A DNA stretch of 48,133 bases from Pseudomonadota bacterium. Lineage in GTDB: Bacteria > Myxococcota_A > Bradymonadia > Bradymonadales > GCA-2716585. Under the pieces are notes generated by a model. It saw only the letters and a list, made by a program, of their open reading frames with translations. It was not told the origin of the DNA and did no database searches. A program made the position numbers and the translations under genes. The DNA is taken from contig SYOX01000123.1 of NCBI GenBank assembly GCA_005804885.1, positions 1-48,133 on the forward strand, written 5' to 3'. Below, piece after piece: positions 40,406 through 48,133 of this stretch. How positions within the stretch are numbered: position 1 is the first letter of the stretch; the number at the start of each line of letters is the position of its first letter.

Positions 40406-42951
40406 GGCGCGGTCGAGGGCAGGGGCCTGGAGAGGATGACCTCGGCGAACTCGCCAAGCCGGGCCTCGTCGGCGTCGGGGTCGAGCAGCTCGGGGTTGAG
40501 CGCGAAGGAGAGGCGGTCCTCGCGGTCGCCGTGGGGGATGCCCAGGACATCGGCCTCGCGCAGCACCTCGGCGACGAGGGCCGGGGCCTTGTAGCGGTGG
40601 CCCTGGCGGGTGTGGCCGGCGCAGTGGGCGTCCAGGCGCAGCGGCCTGCCCGAGGGGTCATAAGGGCACCCCAGGACGGCGCATATCGAGCCCCAGGCGT
40701 CGTAGAAGTACTCTTGCAGCAAGGGAAAAACGCGCTCGACGAGGATCTGGCGCAGCGCCCTCGGGGTCGTCGCGTCGAGGAAGGTGGCGTGGCCGATCTG
40801 GTGATCGCGGTCGTAGAGGTAGCAGATCCGCGCGTTGAGGGTCTCCATGAGCGCCTTGACGAGCGCGGCCCATGGCGGCCCTGCGCCCTGGCGGATCAGG
40901 GCGACCTCGACGACGGCGGCGTCGGGCATGTGCTCCTCGAAGACGAAGCGGCGCCGCAGCGCCACGTCCATCAGAGCGATGGAGCGGTCGGCGGTGTTCA
41001 TCGTGCCCAGCACGTGCAGGTTGGGCGGGACGGCGAAGCGCTCCTGGGAGACGGCCAGCCGCAGGGCGACCGCGTCGGGGGCGCCCAGGCGACGGGAGGG
41101 CTCCAGCAGCGAGATCAGCTCGCCCATGATCCGGCTGATGTTGCCCCGGTTGATCTCGTCGATGATCAGGACGTGGGGCGGCGCGGCCCTGCCAAAGCGC
41201 ATCGCGCGCTCCTCGTGGCGCTGGAGGGCGTCGCGGGCGCGCTCGACGCGATCGACGCTCAAGGGGGGACCGGCGCGCCCGGCCAGCTCGCCGAGGGCCT
41301 GGAGCACCGGCCACGCCAGCGCCGCGTTGAAGCTGGAGGCGCCCTTGAGGCCGGCCACGGCGGCCTTGATGGCGGCCACGTCGAGCCCCTCGGCGGGCCC
41401 GAGGGCGGCGCGGCGGCCCCAGAGGTGCGCGATGATCTCGCGCGAGAGGGTGTGGCGGCGCTCGGCCACCCAGGCCTCCTCGGCCTCGACCGAGAGCACC
41501 CGGCGGGCCTCCAGGTTGCCGCGCGCGGTGGAGGTCAGGGCGTGGAGCTGGCCGTCGAGGCTCTCGACGAGGTAATCCCCCTCGGCCTCGCGGACCTCGC
41601 CCACGAGCCTGCGCCAGAGCCCGTCGAAGCCGGGGGCCCTGGCCGCAGCGTCGATCAACCCGGCGCTGGCCGCCGCCAGCGCCATCCTCTTGAACACCCC
41701 GTCGACGCACCGATAGCCCAGCTCGGCACCCTCGCCGAGCTCGGGCCGGATGCCCTCGATGAACTCCTCATAGCCGTAGGAGGGGTGAAAGGTGACCAGG
41801 GACAGCCTGCCGGCGCGCTCCAGCGCGGCGGCGCGCTCCGAGACGGCCTCGTCGTCGAGCCCGTCGAGCGCCTCGCCGCAGATCGCCAGCGCGCGGCGCA
41901 GCGCCTCGCGGGTCTTGCCGGTGCCTGGGGGGCCGTAGAAGATGGCGCAGGTCGGCGGCGGGCAGGGCTCCAGGGCGCTCGCGTCGGGGGCGGCCTCGTC
42001 GGGGCGGGCGCCCCAGATGGCGTCGCGGATCTTCCAGGTGGTCACCTCCAGCAGCTCGGCGCCGTGGCCCTCGGGCAGCGCGACGGGCAGCGCGGCGGGC
42101 CGCTGGCGCCAGCCCAGGGCCTCCTCCGTGGCGACCTCCACGGCCCCCAGCGCGCGCACGGCCTGGCCGTCCAGCAGCGCGAGCCGATCGCCGACCCGCA
42201 GCCCGCGCATCTTGAGGTGGGCGCGCAAGGCCAGGGGGAGCTCGGCGCCGTCGACGACCTCGCGGGCGCACAGGGCCTCGGCGACGTGGCCCTGAATCCC
42301 GAAGGAAGACAAGGGGATGAGCCAGTCGCGGCGCTGCTCGGCCTCGCTGGCTTGCTCCCAGGCGCGCCAGAGGCCGTCGGCGCGCTCGAAGACGTCCAGG
42401 CGGTGCAGGCGCAGACTCAGGGCGCGGTACATCGCCCCGTAGGAGGTCTGGGTGCGCTGGGCCTCGCTGTCGACGCTCTTCTGGTAGTGGTGGAAGAGGC
42501 ACTCGCGCTTGTAGAGGGGGAAGACGAGGGCGGCGTCGCGGGGCTGGTAGAGGAAGGCGATCTTCCACTTGACGATGGGGCTGAAGTCGATCCCGTCGAT
42601 GACCTCAAGCCGCCCGGCGGCGGCGGCGTCGACGACGTCGACGATGAGGGCGCGGACGGCCTCGAAGGCGCGCCCCGGGCTGTCGCCGTAGCGGTCGAGC
42701 CACATATAGCGCGCGTCGTAGGCGCGGCCGCCGGCGCTGGCGCGCGGGCGGCTGTCGGAGCGCCGTGCGACGCCGAACTTGAAGGCCGAGCCGCCGCGGA
42801 TGCCGCCGAGCGCCTGGAGGCGCACCTCAAGCCAGTAGACGAAGGCGTCATCGCGGCGGTCGTTGGTGTACTGCTCCAGAGTCATCTGGCGCAGCCTCTC
42901 GGCGGGCCAGGCGCCAAGGAATTCGTCCCAGAGCGCCCTTCGATCCTGCAT
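40402..42951 (-). CDS. mcrB: McrB: AAA+ GTPase of McrBC-type restriction system
   Basis: The product is 849 residues. The C-terminal motor has Walker A GPPGTGKT (Lys346), LIIDEINRGNISRIMGELI (Walker B and pore region) and MNTADRS (from Met651), the McrB signature linked to GTP use, then DVALRRRF as arginine finger. The N-terminal ~340 residues differ from E. coli McrB. They hold a RRDDAFVYWLEVRLQALGGIRGG domain (about 32-180) and a small beta-rich module just before the motor (about 230-300), which may read modified DNA. The modified base it targets is unknown. It overlaps mcrC. No strong ribosome site precedes the ATG. The coiled-coil genes upstream end in a hairpin. Confidence 0.93.
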   Translation of the reverse strand: MQDRRALWDEFLGAWPAERLRQMTLEQYTNDRRDDAFVYWLEVRLQALGGIRGGSAFKFGVARRSDSRPRASAGGRAYDARYMWLDRYGDSPGRAFEAVRALIVDVVDAAAAGRLEVIDGIDFSPIVKWKIAFLYQPRDAALVFPLYKRECLFHHYQKSVDSEAQRTQTSYGAMYRALSLRLHRLDVFERADGLWRAWEQASEAEQRRDWLIPLSSFGIQGHVAEALCAREVVDGAELPLALRAHLKMRGLRVGDRLALLDGQAVRALGAVEVATEEALGWRQRPAALPVALPEGHGAELLEVTTWKIRDAIWGARPDEAAPDASALEPCPPPTCAIFYGPPGTGKTREALRRALAICGEALDGLDDEAVSERAAALERAGRLSLVTFHPSYGYEEFIEGIRPELGEGAELGYRCVDGVFKRMALAAASAGLIDAAARAPGFDGLWRRLVGEVREAEGDYLVESLDGQLHALTSTARGNLEARRVLSVEAEEAWVAERRHTLSREIIAHLWGRRAALGPAEGLDVAAIKAAVAGLKGASSFNAALAWPVLQALGELAGRAGPPLSVDRVERARDALQRHEERAMRFGRAAPPHVLIIDEINRGNISRIMGELISLLEPSRRLGAPDAVALRLAVSQERFAVPPNLHVLGTMNTADRSIALMDVALRRRFVFEEHMPDAAVVEVALIRQGAGPPWAALVKALMETLNARICYLYDRDHQIGHATFLDATTPRALRQILVERVFPLLQEYFYDAWGSICAVLGCPYDPSGRPLRLDAHCAGHTRQGHRYKAPALVAEVLREADVLGIPHGDREDRLSFALNPELLDPDADEARLGEFAEVILSRPLPSTAP

Positions 42952-43057
42952 GGGGGCTCACGTCGGCCCGCGCGGGGCGTGCGGTCGGTCGCTGGACCTC
43001 ATCGGCCGAGAGGCTCGGGGCGGTGAGGGCCGGTCGCGTTGAGGGCGAGGGCCCGCC

Positions 43058-43089
43058 GCGGCACCTCCGACGTGCGTCGGAGGTGCCGC
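43058..43089 (-). terminator. 15-bp perfect hairpin after the downstream coiled-coil gene
   Basis: GCGGCACCTCCGACG pairs exactly with CGTCGGAGGTGCCGC around a 2-nt TG turn. It starts 18 bp past the stop of the coiled-coil gene at 43108 and lies 107 bp before mcrB. There is no T-run, but the stem is very stable. Confidence 0.7.
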
Positions 43090-43107
43090 CGTGGGCTCGC
43101 TGGAGGC

Positions 43108-44175
43108 CTACTTCTTCTGGGGGTTCTTGGCCTGCTCCATGGCGATCTCGCGCATCGCGTCGAAGCTGGTGGCGTTCGAGGCGCCCTCGATGGCCTTGAC
43201 GGCGAGGTCCTGGGCCTGCTTCAGCGCGGCGTTGAGCTGCTGGGTGAGGCTCTCGATCTGGTTGGCTTGCTTGGAGATGGTCGTCTCCATGGTGGAGATG
43301 CGCAGCTCGTAGACCCGCCTGCGGCCCTCGTGATCCTTGTCGAGCATGTCGGTCTTGATCTTGGACTGACGGCGCGCGATGGCGGCCCCTTCCTCGCGGG
43401 CGCGCTTGACGGCGGCCTCGAGCTCCTTGGGGAGCTTCTCGACCTTGTCGCGGGCCTCGGCGGCGGCCTTCTCGCGCTCGCTCAGGCCGTCCTCGCGCTC
43501 CTTGATGGCCTTGGCGCTGGCCTCGCGCTCGGCGTCGAGGCCGTCCTGCAGCGCCTTCTGCTCCAGGTTGTGCTGCTCCTCCTCCAGCTTGCGGGACAGG
43601 GACAGATCGTACTTGAACTCGTCGCTCTCGCGCTTGCGGGACTTGCGCAGCTGCTCGTCGCGCTCCTTGATCTGGGCCGAGCGCTCGTCGCGCTCCTTCT
43701 TCCAGCCGTTGCGCTTCTCGTTCTGCTCCTCCTCGAAGGCGACGCGCTTGGTGTTCTGCGCCTCCTCGAAGGACGCGATCTTGTCCTCAAGGGCCTTGAT
43801 GAGCGCGTCGAGGGAGCCCTCGCCGACCTCGATGCCGTGGAGGCTGGAGAGCTCCTCGCGCAGGGAGTTCTCGTTGGAGAGCAGATCGGCCAGCCGGGTG
43901 GCCTCGGTGGTCAGAGTGGCGGACAGGGCGTTGCTCGCGCCGCCGAAGCTGGCCGCCAGCGTGTTGAGGTTGGAGACGACCGCCTCGACGGTCCTGGGGC
44001 CGCCGGAGGGCGCCGACGCGCCAGGCGAGGCCGCCGGGCTCGACGGCGTGGGCGTGGCGTCGTTGACCTGGGACTTGAGCTTGCGGATCTCGGCGTCCCG
44101 CTGCTTGATGTCGGCCAGCGCGGCCTGATAGGCCTTGAGGATCACTGCCTTGGTGCTTGTGGAGCTGACGGCCAT
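43108..44175 (-). CDS. Coiled-coil protein, paralogue 2
   Basis: The product is 355 residues, preceded by AGGAGG eight bases before the ATG. It starts with a short helical segment, then a Ser/Pro/Ala linker (about 40-60). A long charged coiled coil (about 110-330) follows, rich in Glu/Lys/Arg with repeated EREKAAAEARDKVEKL-type heptads. The C-terminal part QIESLTQQLNAALKQAQDLA runs on into VKAIEGAS and matches the upstream gene (QIQLLMERLKVALDRSQNLA, then VKAIEKTS), so the two are paralogues. No signal peptide, membrane span or enzyme domain is visible. It may be a scaffold or filament-forming protein. McrB lies downstream on the same strand, but a strong hairpin intervenes. Confidence 0.85.
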   Translation of the reverse strand: MAVSSTSTKAVILKAYQAALADIKQRDAEIRKLKSQVNDATPTPSSPAASPGASAPSGGPRTVEAVVSNLNTLAASFGGASNALSATLTTEATRLADLLSNENSLREELSSLHGIEVGEGSLDALIKALEDKIASFEEAQNTKRVAFEEEQNEKRNGWKKERDERSAQIKERDEQLRKSRKRESDEFKYDLSLSRKLEEEQHNLEQKALQDGLDAEREASAKAIKEREDGLSEREKAAAEARDKVEKLPKELEAAVKRAREEGAAIARRQSKIKTDMLDKDHEGRRRVYELRISTMETTISKQANQIESLTQQLNAALKQAQDLAVKAIEGASNATSFDAMREIAMEQAKNPQKK

Positions 44176-44260
44176 GGTTGGGCCTCCTATGTGATGTGTT
44201 CAGCGATTCTTCAATGTGTATATCTTGCCAGGACTTGAGGCGACCCAGGGAGAGCGCCAC

Positions 44261-44293
44261 GGTGCGCGGCGCACGTCGACGCGCCCGCGCACC
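44261..44293 (-). terminator. Hairpin between the two coiled-coil genes
   Basis: GGTGCGCGGCGC (44261-44272) pairs with GCGCCCGCGCACC (44281-44293), with one bulged base and an 8-nt loop. It lies 22 bp past the stop of the upstream coiled-coil gene. It may attenuate transcription into the next gene. Confidence 0.5.
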
Positions 44294-44314
44294 TTGACCC
44301 CCCCTGCGGACCCA

Positions 44315-45310
44315 TCAGTCCTCCGACCGGTTCTTGGACGTGCTGGTCTTCTCGATGGCCTTCACCGCGAGGTTCTGAGAACGATCCAGGGCGACCTTGA
44401 GGCGCTCCATCAGGAGCTGGATCTGCTCGGTCTGCTCGGCGATGACCTTCTCCAGAGACTCGATCTTGAGCTCGAAGACCTGGGTGCTGGCCGCGATCTC
44501 CTTCTCCGACAGCTCGGCGTCGATCTTGGCGTCCGCCAGCGTCTTCTTGATCGCATCCTCGCGGGCGTCGTTGACCGCCTTCTCCAGCTCGGTCGGGAAG
44601 GCCTCGATCTTGACCAGGTTCTCCGCGTGCTCGGCGGACTTGAGCGACAGCGCCGCCTCGCGCGCCGCCCAGTCCTTCTCGCTGCGCGCGCGCCTGTCGG
44701 CCAGCTCGCGCTCCAGATCCCGCTTCTTCTGCGTGTAGCCGTCCGCCTCGAGCTTGGCCTGACGCTCGCGGGCGTACTCGTGCTCCTCCTTCTCCTGGGA
44801 GCGATCCTTCTCCTGGCGCGAAGCGTACTCGGCCAGCGCCGCCTCGTACTCCTCCTGCTCACGGGTCCAGGCCTCTCGCTGCTTGGAGACCTCCTCCTCG
44901 AAGGCCTTGAGCTTCTCGTCGATCCTGGCCTGCGCCTCCTTGGCCCGCTGGGCCATCTCCTGATCACGGATCAGGGTCGCGTTGGCCGCCAGCTTCACAT
45001 TCTTGAGCTCGCTCAGGTTGCGCGTCTCGACCTCGATCGCCCGCTTGAGCTGGCCGACCTTGTCCGACTCAGCCTTGATCTCCACCGCCAGCGACTCGAT
45101 CTTGCGACCAAAGTCCAGCTGCAGATCCGCAAGGCCCTTGACGATGCTGTCCACCGTGTACAACGCGGCCTTGCGCGCCGTCTCCCGATCCTTGACCTGC
45201 TGCGCCTCGTCTCCCTTGAGCGAAACGCGCTGCTGCAGCACCCTTCGATCACGGACAAGATTGTCGTACGACTCAAGAATCTGCTCTTTGCTCTCGCTGA
45301 CTTCAGACAT
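44315..45310 (-). CDS. Coiled-coil protein, paralogue 1
   Basis: The product is 331 residues with AGGAG eight bases before the ATG. It is almost entirely helical and charged, with a coiled coil over about residues 60-325 (for example REQEEYEAALAEYASRQEKD and VETRNLSELKNVKLAANATL). The C-terminal block QIQLLMERLKVALDRSQNLA and the following VKAIE match the downstream paralogue. No transmembrane segment or catalytic motif is seen. A strong promoter lies 120 nt upstream. The pair has the look of structural or scaffold proteins that could form a hetero-assembly. The function is unknown. Confidence 0.85.
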   Translation of the reverse strand: MSEVSESKEQILESYDNLVRDRRVLQQRVSLKGDEAQQVKDRETARKAALYTVDSIVKGLADLQLDFGRKIESLAVEIKAESDKVGQLKRAIEVETRNLSELKNVKLAANATLIRDQEMAQRAKEAQARIDEKLKAFEEEVSKQREAWTREQEEYEAALAEYASRQEKDRSQEKEEHEYARERQAKLEADGYTQKKRDLERELADRRARSEKDWAAREAALSLKSAEHAENLVKIEAFPTELEKAVNDAREDAIKKTLADAKIDAELSEKEIAASTQVFELKIESLEKVIAEQTEQIQLLMERLKVALDRSQNLAVKAIEKTSTSKNRSED

Positions 45311-45437
45311 CGGGCTTGCTCCTGATTCAAAGATGCCTTGATGATGGGATGTATCTCAGGGAAGAGGCATCCTCCATCCCCGAATACCTTCGCTGCTCTT
45401 CTCGGACGCGGGTTATACCACAACCTCAGGACGTCAC

Positions 45438-45467
45438 ACTATAGAACCGATGTTCAGCTTCTGTCAA
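45438..45467 (-). promoter_or_regulatory. Strong sigma-70-like promoter of coiled-coil paralogue 1
   Basis: On the minus strand TTGACA (45462-45467), an 18-bp spacer and TATAGT (45438-45443) form a near-consensus promoter in a locally AT-rich stretch. It is divergent from the lipoprotein gene at 45578. The leader is about 120 nt and includes a 7-bp dyad, GATGCCT/AGGCATC, at 45332-45338 and 45365-45371. Confidence 0.65.
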
Positions 45468-45577
45468 GCGCGATCCGCTCGACCCCACACCCCCACGTTC
45501 ATCGCGCGAATGCCGATGAACACGACGCCGAAAGGGCGGTGGACGCCAGCGCGACCGCCCCTTCAGGAGAAAAAGAC

Positions 45578-46252
45578 ATGAACAAATGCCAAGCTGTCTC
45601 TCGCACCTCGAACGCCGCCGCCCTCGCCCTCGCCCTCACCCTCTCGATCGCGGCGCTCGGGTGCCCCCCAGAACCCCCCCAGACCACCATGGACGACCTC
45701 TTCCCCCCCGGACAGCTCAGCGTCACCACCCGCGACGCCATCATCGCCGCCAGCCAGCCCGTCGATCCAGGCCGCCTCTCGCCCGAGGACGCCTTCAAGG
45801 GCCAGCCCGGCCGCGCGATCCCCGCAGGAACCCTCCTCCAAAGGGTCCCCAACACCGACCCCAGAGCCTCCCAGACCCACGCCGCCGGCAAGATCAACCT
45901 CGACACCCACGCCTGGGTCGCCTTCGAGGTCACCGCCTCCGTCCACGCCTCGCAGATCGGGTGGTTCGGCTGGGTCCACAGCGGCGATCTGACCCCGCCA
46001 ACCCCCGGCTTTGAGCCCTCCGACGCCACCTCGAAGATCGGCATGGCCCCCGATCGCCTCAACAACGCCGCCTGGCTGTGCCCCTTCCCCAATTCAGGCT
46101 CGAAATGCGAGGTCGAAGTCCACCCCTCGCTCCCCATCCGCCTGCTCGACTGCAGCGGCGACTACGCGCGCATCTCGCTCTGGGATCTGGAGGGGATCTT
46201 CGTCAGCGGCTTCGTCCGCCGCGACATGTTCAAGGCCGATCCCTGCCCCTGA
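45578..46252 (+). CDS. Small lipoprotein, SH3-like candidate
   Basis: The product is 224 residues with AGGAGA at 45565-45570. A lipoprotein signal peptide ends IAALGC (Cys29). The mature part contains beta-rich stretches (AGKINLDTHAWVAFEVTASV, QIGWFGWVHSGDL, IRLLDCSGDYARISLWDLEG, FVSGFVRRDMF) that resemble bacterial SH3-type folds by pattern, so it may bind cell-wall peptides or proteins. Four Cys in the mature half could pair. It is divergent from the coiled-coil genes and convergent with the DUF4476-like gene. I do not recognise a named family. Confidence 0.85.
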   Translation: MNKCQAVSRTSNAAALALALTLSIAALGCPPEPPQTTMDDLFPPGQLSVTTRDAIIAASQPVDPGRLSPEDAFKGQPGRAIPAGTLLQRVPNTDPRASQTHAAGKINLDTHAWVAFEVTASVHASQIGWFGWVHSGDLTPPTPGFEPSDATSKIGMAPDRLNNAAWLCPFPNSGSKCEVEVHPSLPIRLLDCSGDYARISLWDLEGIFVSGFVRRDMFKADPCP

Positions 46253-46296
46253 GGCGCCACCCCGCGCCAGGGCAGCGCCGCCCGCGCAGCGCAGCG

Positions 46297-47103
46297 TCAG
46301 CGCGCGCGGCGCTCGCCCGGCGGCTGGCCGGCGATGATCTTCGCCGCGTCGGCACCCTGGAAGGAGTGCGGGGCGAAGAGCGGCACGATCGACTGCCCGT
46401 TCTGCGGATCAACCAGCCTCGGCGCGCAGATCTTGACCGCGTCGAGCATCGAGAAGACGTGGGGCCTGAACTCCGTCACGATCACCCCAAGCTGCCGCGC
46501 CGTCAGCCGCTGCTGCCCCAACGCCGCCTTGAGGTACTCCTCCATCGTGAACACGTTCGGCTGCGAGGCCCTCAGGCCCTCGATGAACCCGGCCCAGGCC
46601 GCCTTCTCCATCGGGCCTTGCCCCTCTTTGATGAACTGGCAGCCCGGATCCTGATCGTCCCAGCAGTCCACCGCAGCCTTCGACTCCGCGCGCTCTCGCC
46701 GCTCGCCGCCCGCGCGCCCGCCCCCCTCGTCGCCGCCCCACCCCTCACCCCGCGCCCGCGTCGGCCCGCTCTGCGCCTCCTGGATCGCCCGGCGCGCCGC
46801 CCTCAGGCGCCGCCCGACCCCCACCCCGCACGCCGACGAGGCCGCCGCGTGGGCGCGCTCGATGGACTCGACCGCCCGCTCAAGGTCCTTGGCCGAGCCC
46901 CCGCGCAGCAGATCCTCGACGTCACCCCTGGCGTCCTTGATCGACCCCAGCGCCTTGTCCCGGCACCGATCGCCGTCGCGACGCCCCGCCTCCAGCGCCT
47001 CGCGCACCTCCTCCAGCGCGTCCTCGATCGCCTGAGGGGCCGCCTGGACCTCGATCCCGACGAGGCTCATGACCACGACTGCCAACACGGTCCACGATCG
47101 CAT
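46297..47103 (-). CDS. Secreted DUF4476-like protein
   Basis: The product is 268 residues. A signal peptide ends VQA before APQAIED. A helical region with Cys residues (about 25-110) and a Gly/Arg-rich linker (about 112-140) lead into a C-terminal domain (about 185-262). There FTMEEYLKAALGQQRLTARQ and FSMLDAVKICAPRLVDPQNG resemble DUF4476, a small helical domain of unknown role found in secreted bacterial proteins. The ATG begins two bases after the LRR gene stop on the same strand, so they are probably an operon. Function is unknown. Confidence 0.85.
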   Translation of the reverse strand: MRSWTVLAVVVMSLVGIEVQAAPQAIEDALEEVREALEAGRRDGDRCRDKALGSIKDARGDVEDLLRGGSAKDLERAVESIERAHAAASSACGVGVGRRLRAARRAIQEAQSGPTRARGEGWGGDEGGGRAGGERRERAESKAAVDCWDDQDPGCQFIKEGQGPMEKAAWAGFIEGLRASQPNVFTMEEYLKAALGQQRLTARQLGVIVTEFRPHVFSMLDAVKICAPRLVDPQNGQSIVPLFAPHSFQGADAAKIIAGQPPGERRAR

Positions 47104-47105
47104 CC

Positions 47106-47792
47106 CTACACCTTCTCAAAGAGCCCCTGACGCGCGCCAGGGGCCAGGTAGACCGAGCGCTCCAGCGCCTCGGCGCCCCCAGGCCCCGTCGGGTTCCCCG
47201 CCATCCGCAGGCTGCCGAGCCGGGCCAGCTGTGGCGACTCGGCCAGCAAGCTCGCGCCCAACTCCGAGATCCGGTTCTTCTGCAAGTTCAAGTGCTCCAG
47301 CGACGGCAACCCCGGCGCGACCAGCAGCTCGATGCAGGCCCCGTCGCCGATCTCGTTGACCGACAGATCCAGGTGCGTCAGCCGACCCAGGAAGGGCGAC
47401 ATGGACAGCTCTATCGCCCCCTCATCCGTGATCCCGTTGACCGACAGATCCAGGTGCGTCAGGTGCGCCATCAAGGGGCAGGTGGCCAGCCGCGCCGCGC
47501 CGGCATCGCCAAGGTCGCCGTACCAGATCTGGAAGCTGCGCACCAACGGCCACAGCATCGCGTAGCGCTCGTCGTCCAGCGCCCGCCACCAGGACCCCAG
47601 CGCGCGACGCTGGGCGTCCGGCCAGCGCTCCAGCAGCGACCCGCAGTACTCGATGGCCACCTCCAGCCCCTCGCCCGACGGCCAGGTGTACAGCAGCCGA
47701 CACAGCTCCCGCCACGCCCCGTCCGAAGGGCTCTGGTAGAGCAGCCCCCGAAGCTGGCTCATGCGCTCGTTGGTCTCGCACGCCTCGATCAT
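47106..47792 (-). CDS. Leucine-rich-repeat protein
   Basis: The product is 228 residues from ATG 47792, which follows CGGAG; an upstream ATG at 47822 would add ten residues. The C-terminal half has four LRR units of 27 residues, such as LTHLDLSVNGITDEGAIEL, LTHLDLSVNEIGDGACIEL and LEHLNLQKNRISELGASLL, of ribonuclease-inhibitor type with GITD/DEGA turns. LRRs usually bind proteins. The N-terminal ~95 residues (WRELCRLLYTWPSGEGLEVA) resemble the helical lead-in of myxobacterial LRR proteins. Two repeats are near-identical in DNA (27 bp, 47355-47381 and 47436-47462), which points to recent duplication. It precedes the DUF4476-like gene in an apparent operon. Confidence 0.9.
   Translation of the reverse strand: MIEACETNERMSQLRGLLYQSPSDGAWRELCRLLYTWPSGEGLEVAIEYCGSLLERWPDAQRRALGSWWRALDDERYAMLWPLVRSFQIWYGDLGDAGAARLATCPLMAHLTHLDLSVNGITDEGAIELSMSPFLGRLTHLDLSVNEIGDGACIELLVAPGLPSLEHLNLQKNRISELGASLLAESPQLARLGSLRMAGNPTGPGGAEALERSVYLAPGARQGLFEKV
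47355..47462 (-). repeat. Duplicated LRR unit at the DNA level
   Basis: A 27-bp sequence starting GTTGACCGACAGATCCAGG is identical at 47355-47381 and 47436-47462. The distance of 81 bp is exactly one 27-residue LRR unit. It reflects recent repeat duplication within the gene. Confidence 0.9.
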
Positions 47793-48133
47793 GCGACTCC
47801 GCCGGGGAAAGGGCCCTGTCAAGGAGAGGACCCAGTCGAAAAAAGGACCCTGCCGGTGACCCCGTCGAGGAAAGGACCCTTTCGGGGACTCGTCGGGACC
47901 TCGTCAGGAGACCCCGTCGAGGATAGATCGACGAGGATGTTGCCACCGCGCCGCATCTCTGCGCCAACCCCGCGTTGGCGCCCATCCTTGACTCTAGATA
48001 AGTGTTCCGAATGCGGCAACAGATAAGGGTGGAAAGCGAGGGTCCACTCTGCGATCCTCTTTGTGTCTAAACAAACCTTAGACACAGAGTGAACCCTCGA
48101 TGACCCACATTCTACCTGACCTCTGTCGCAACC
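47793..48133. other. 341-bp repeat-rich region at the window edge
   Basis: No credible gene is seen. The part next to the LRR gene (47808-47925) has degenerate repeats: GACCCCGTCGAGGA at 47858-47871 and 47910-47923, and AAAGGACCCT at 47842-47851 and 47871-47880. The outer part is AT-rich with a large inverted repeat (48037-48099). An 88-codon frame spanning it reads through the repeats and is not supported. Confidence 0.7.
48037..48099. repeat. Nested inverted repeat near the window end
   Basis: CGAGGGTCCACTCTG (48037-48051) and CAGAGTGAACCCTCG (48085-48099) are complementary at 14 of 15 positions. Inside lies a second dyad, TGTGTCTAA (48062-48070) with TTAGACACA (48078-48086). It could be a terminator, an operator, or the end of a mobile element continuing beyond the window. 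Confidence 0.75.

Noticed and set aside
39035-45310. Calling the locus a CoCoNuT system outright
   Set aside because: McrB lacks a fused coiled coil, no TerY/phosphatase or helicase partner is present, and a strong hairpin separates the coiled-coil genes from mcrB.
47819-48085. 88-codon minus-strand frame at the window edge
   Set aside because: It starts inside an inverted repeat and translates degenerate intergenic repeats. It has no ribosome site.

Overview
The window is GC-rich, close to 70% GC by eye, with strong G/C preference at third codon positions. It looks like a chromosomal segment of a Myxococcota-type (former deltaproteobacterial) bacterium. The signs are a MopE-like cysteine/aspartate-rich secreted protein ending in a MYXO-CTERM-like tail, several lipoproteins with LxxC lipoboxes, a six-Kazal-domain lipoprotein, thrombospondin type-3-like Asp repeats, a giant pentapeptide-repeat lipoprotein and PilT-type motor ATPases. 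I saw no rRNA, tRNA, CRISPR array, prophage module or complete insertion sequence. This assignment is inference from gene content; no database was searched.

Layout. 1-7.7 kb: the end of a HEAT-repeat gene, a TatD-family hydrolase, and a 2169-residue pentapeptide-repeat lipoprotein, closed by a long palindrome. 7.9-12.7 kb: a small unknown gene, divergent from a transglutaminase-like protein followed by an ABC ATPase and permease. 12.7-13.7 kb: a possible Rpn/PD-(D/E)XK-type protein with EGHA tandem repeats. 13.9-20.8 kb: two very large, translationally coupled, paralogous ClpB-like AAA+ proteins. Their C-termini resemble the PCRF region of peptide chain release factors, and the upstream member has lost the Walker A lysine of its second ATPase module. 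21-25 kb: an EF-hand protein, a Nudix hydrolase with a GHMP kinase (phosphomevalonate-kinase-like), a block of inverted repeats, a MATE exporter, a strong palindrome, and an unlisted 41-codon Cys-containing peptide gene. 25.5-27.9 kb: two overlapping PilT-type ATPases. 28-30.4 kb: a 2OG-Fe(II) oxygenase with a long C-terminal extension.

30.7-39 kb is an envelope/secretion block: a beta-barrel-like protein, the Kazal lipoprotein, a GntR regulator divergent from an M15 peptidase lipoprotein, and the MopE-like protein. 39-45.3 kb holds mcrB-mcrC (type IV restriction) downstream of two paralogous coiled-coil proteins, each followed by its own hairpin. The last 3 kb carries a small lipoprotein, a leucine-rich-repeat/DUF4476-like gene pair, and a repeat-rich region with a large inverted repeat at the window edge.

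The most promising undescribed system is the coupled AAA+/release-factor-like pair at 13.9-20.8 kb. Next come the coiled-coil pair beside McrBC, the small peptide gene upstream of the MATE exporter, and the repeat family around 23.3-23.6 kb.
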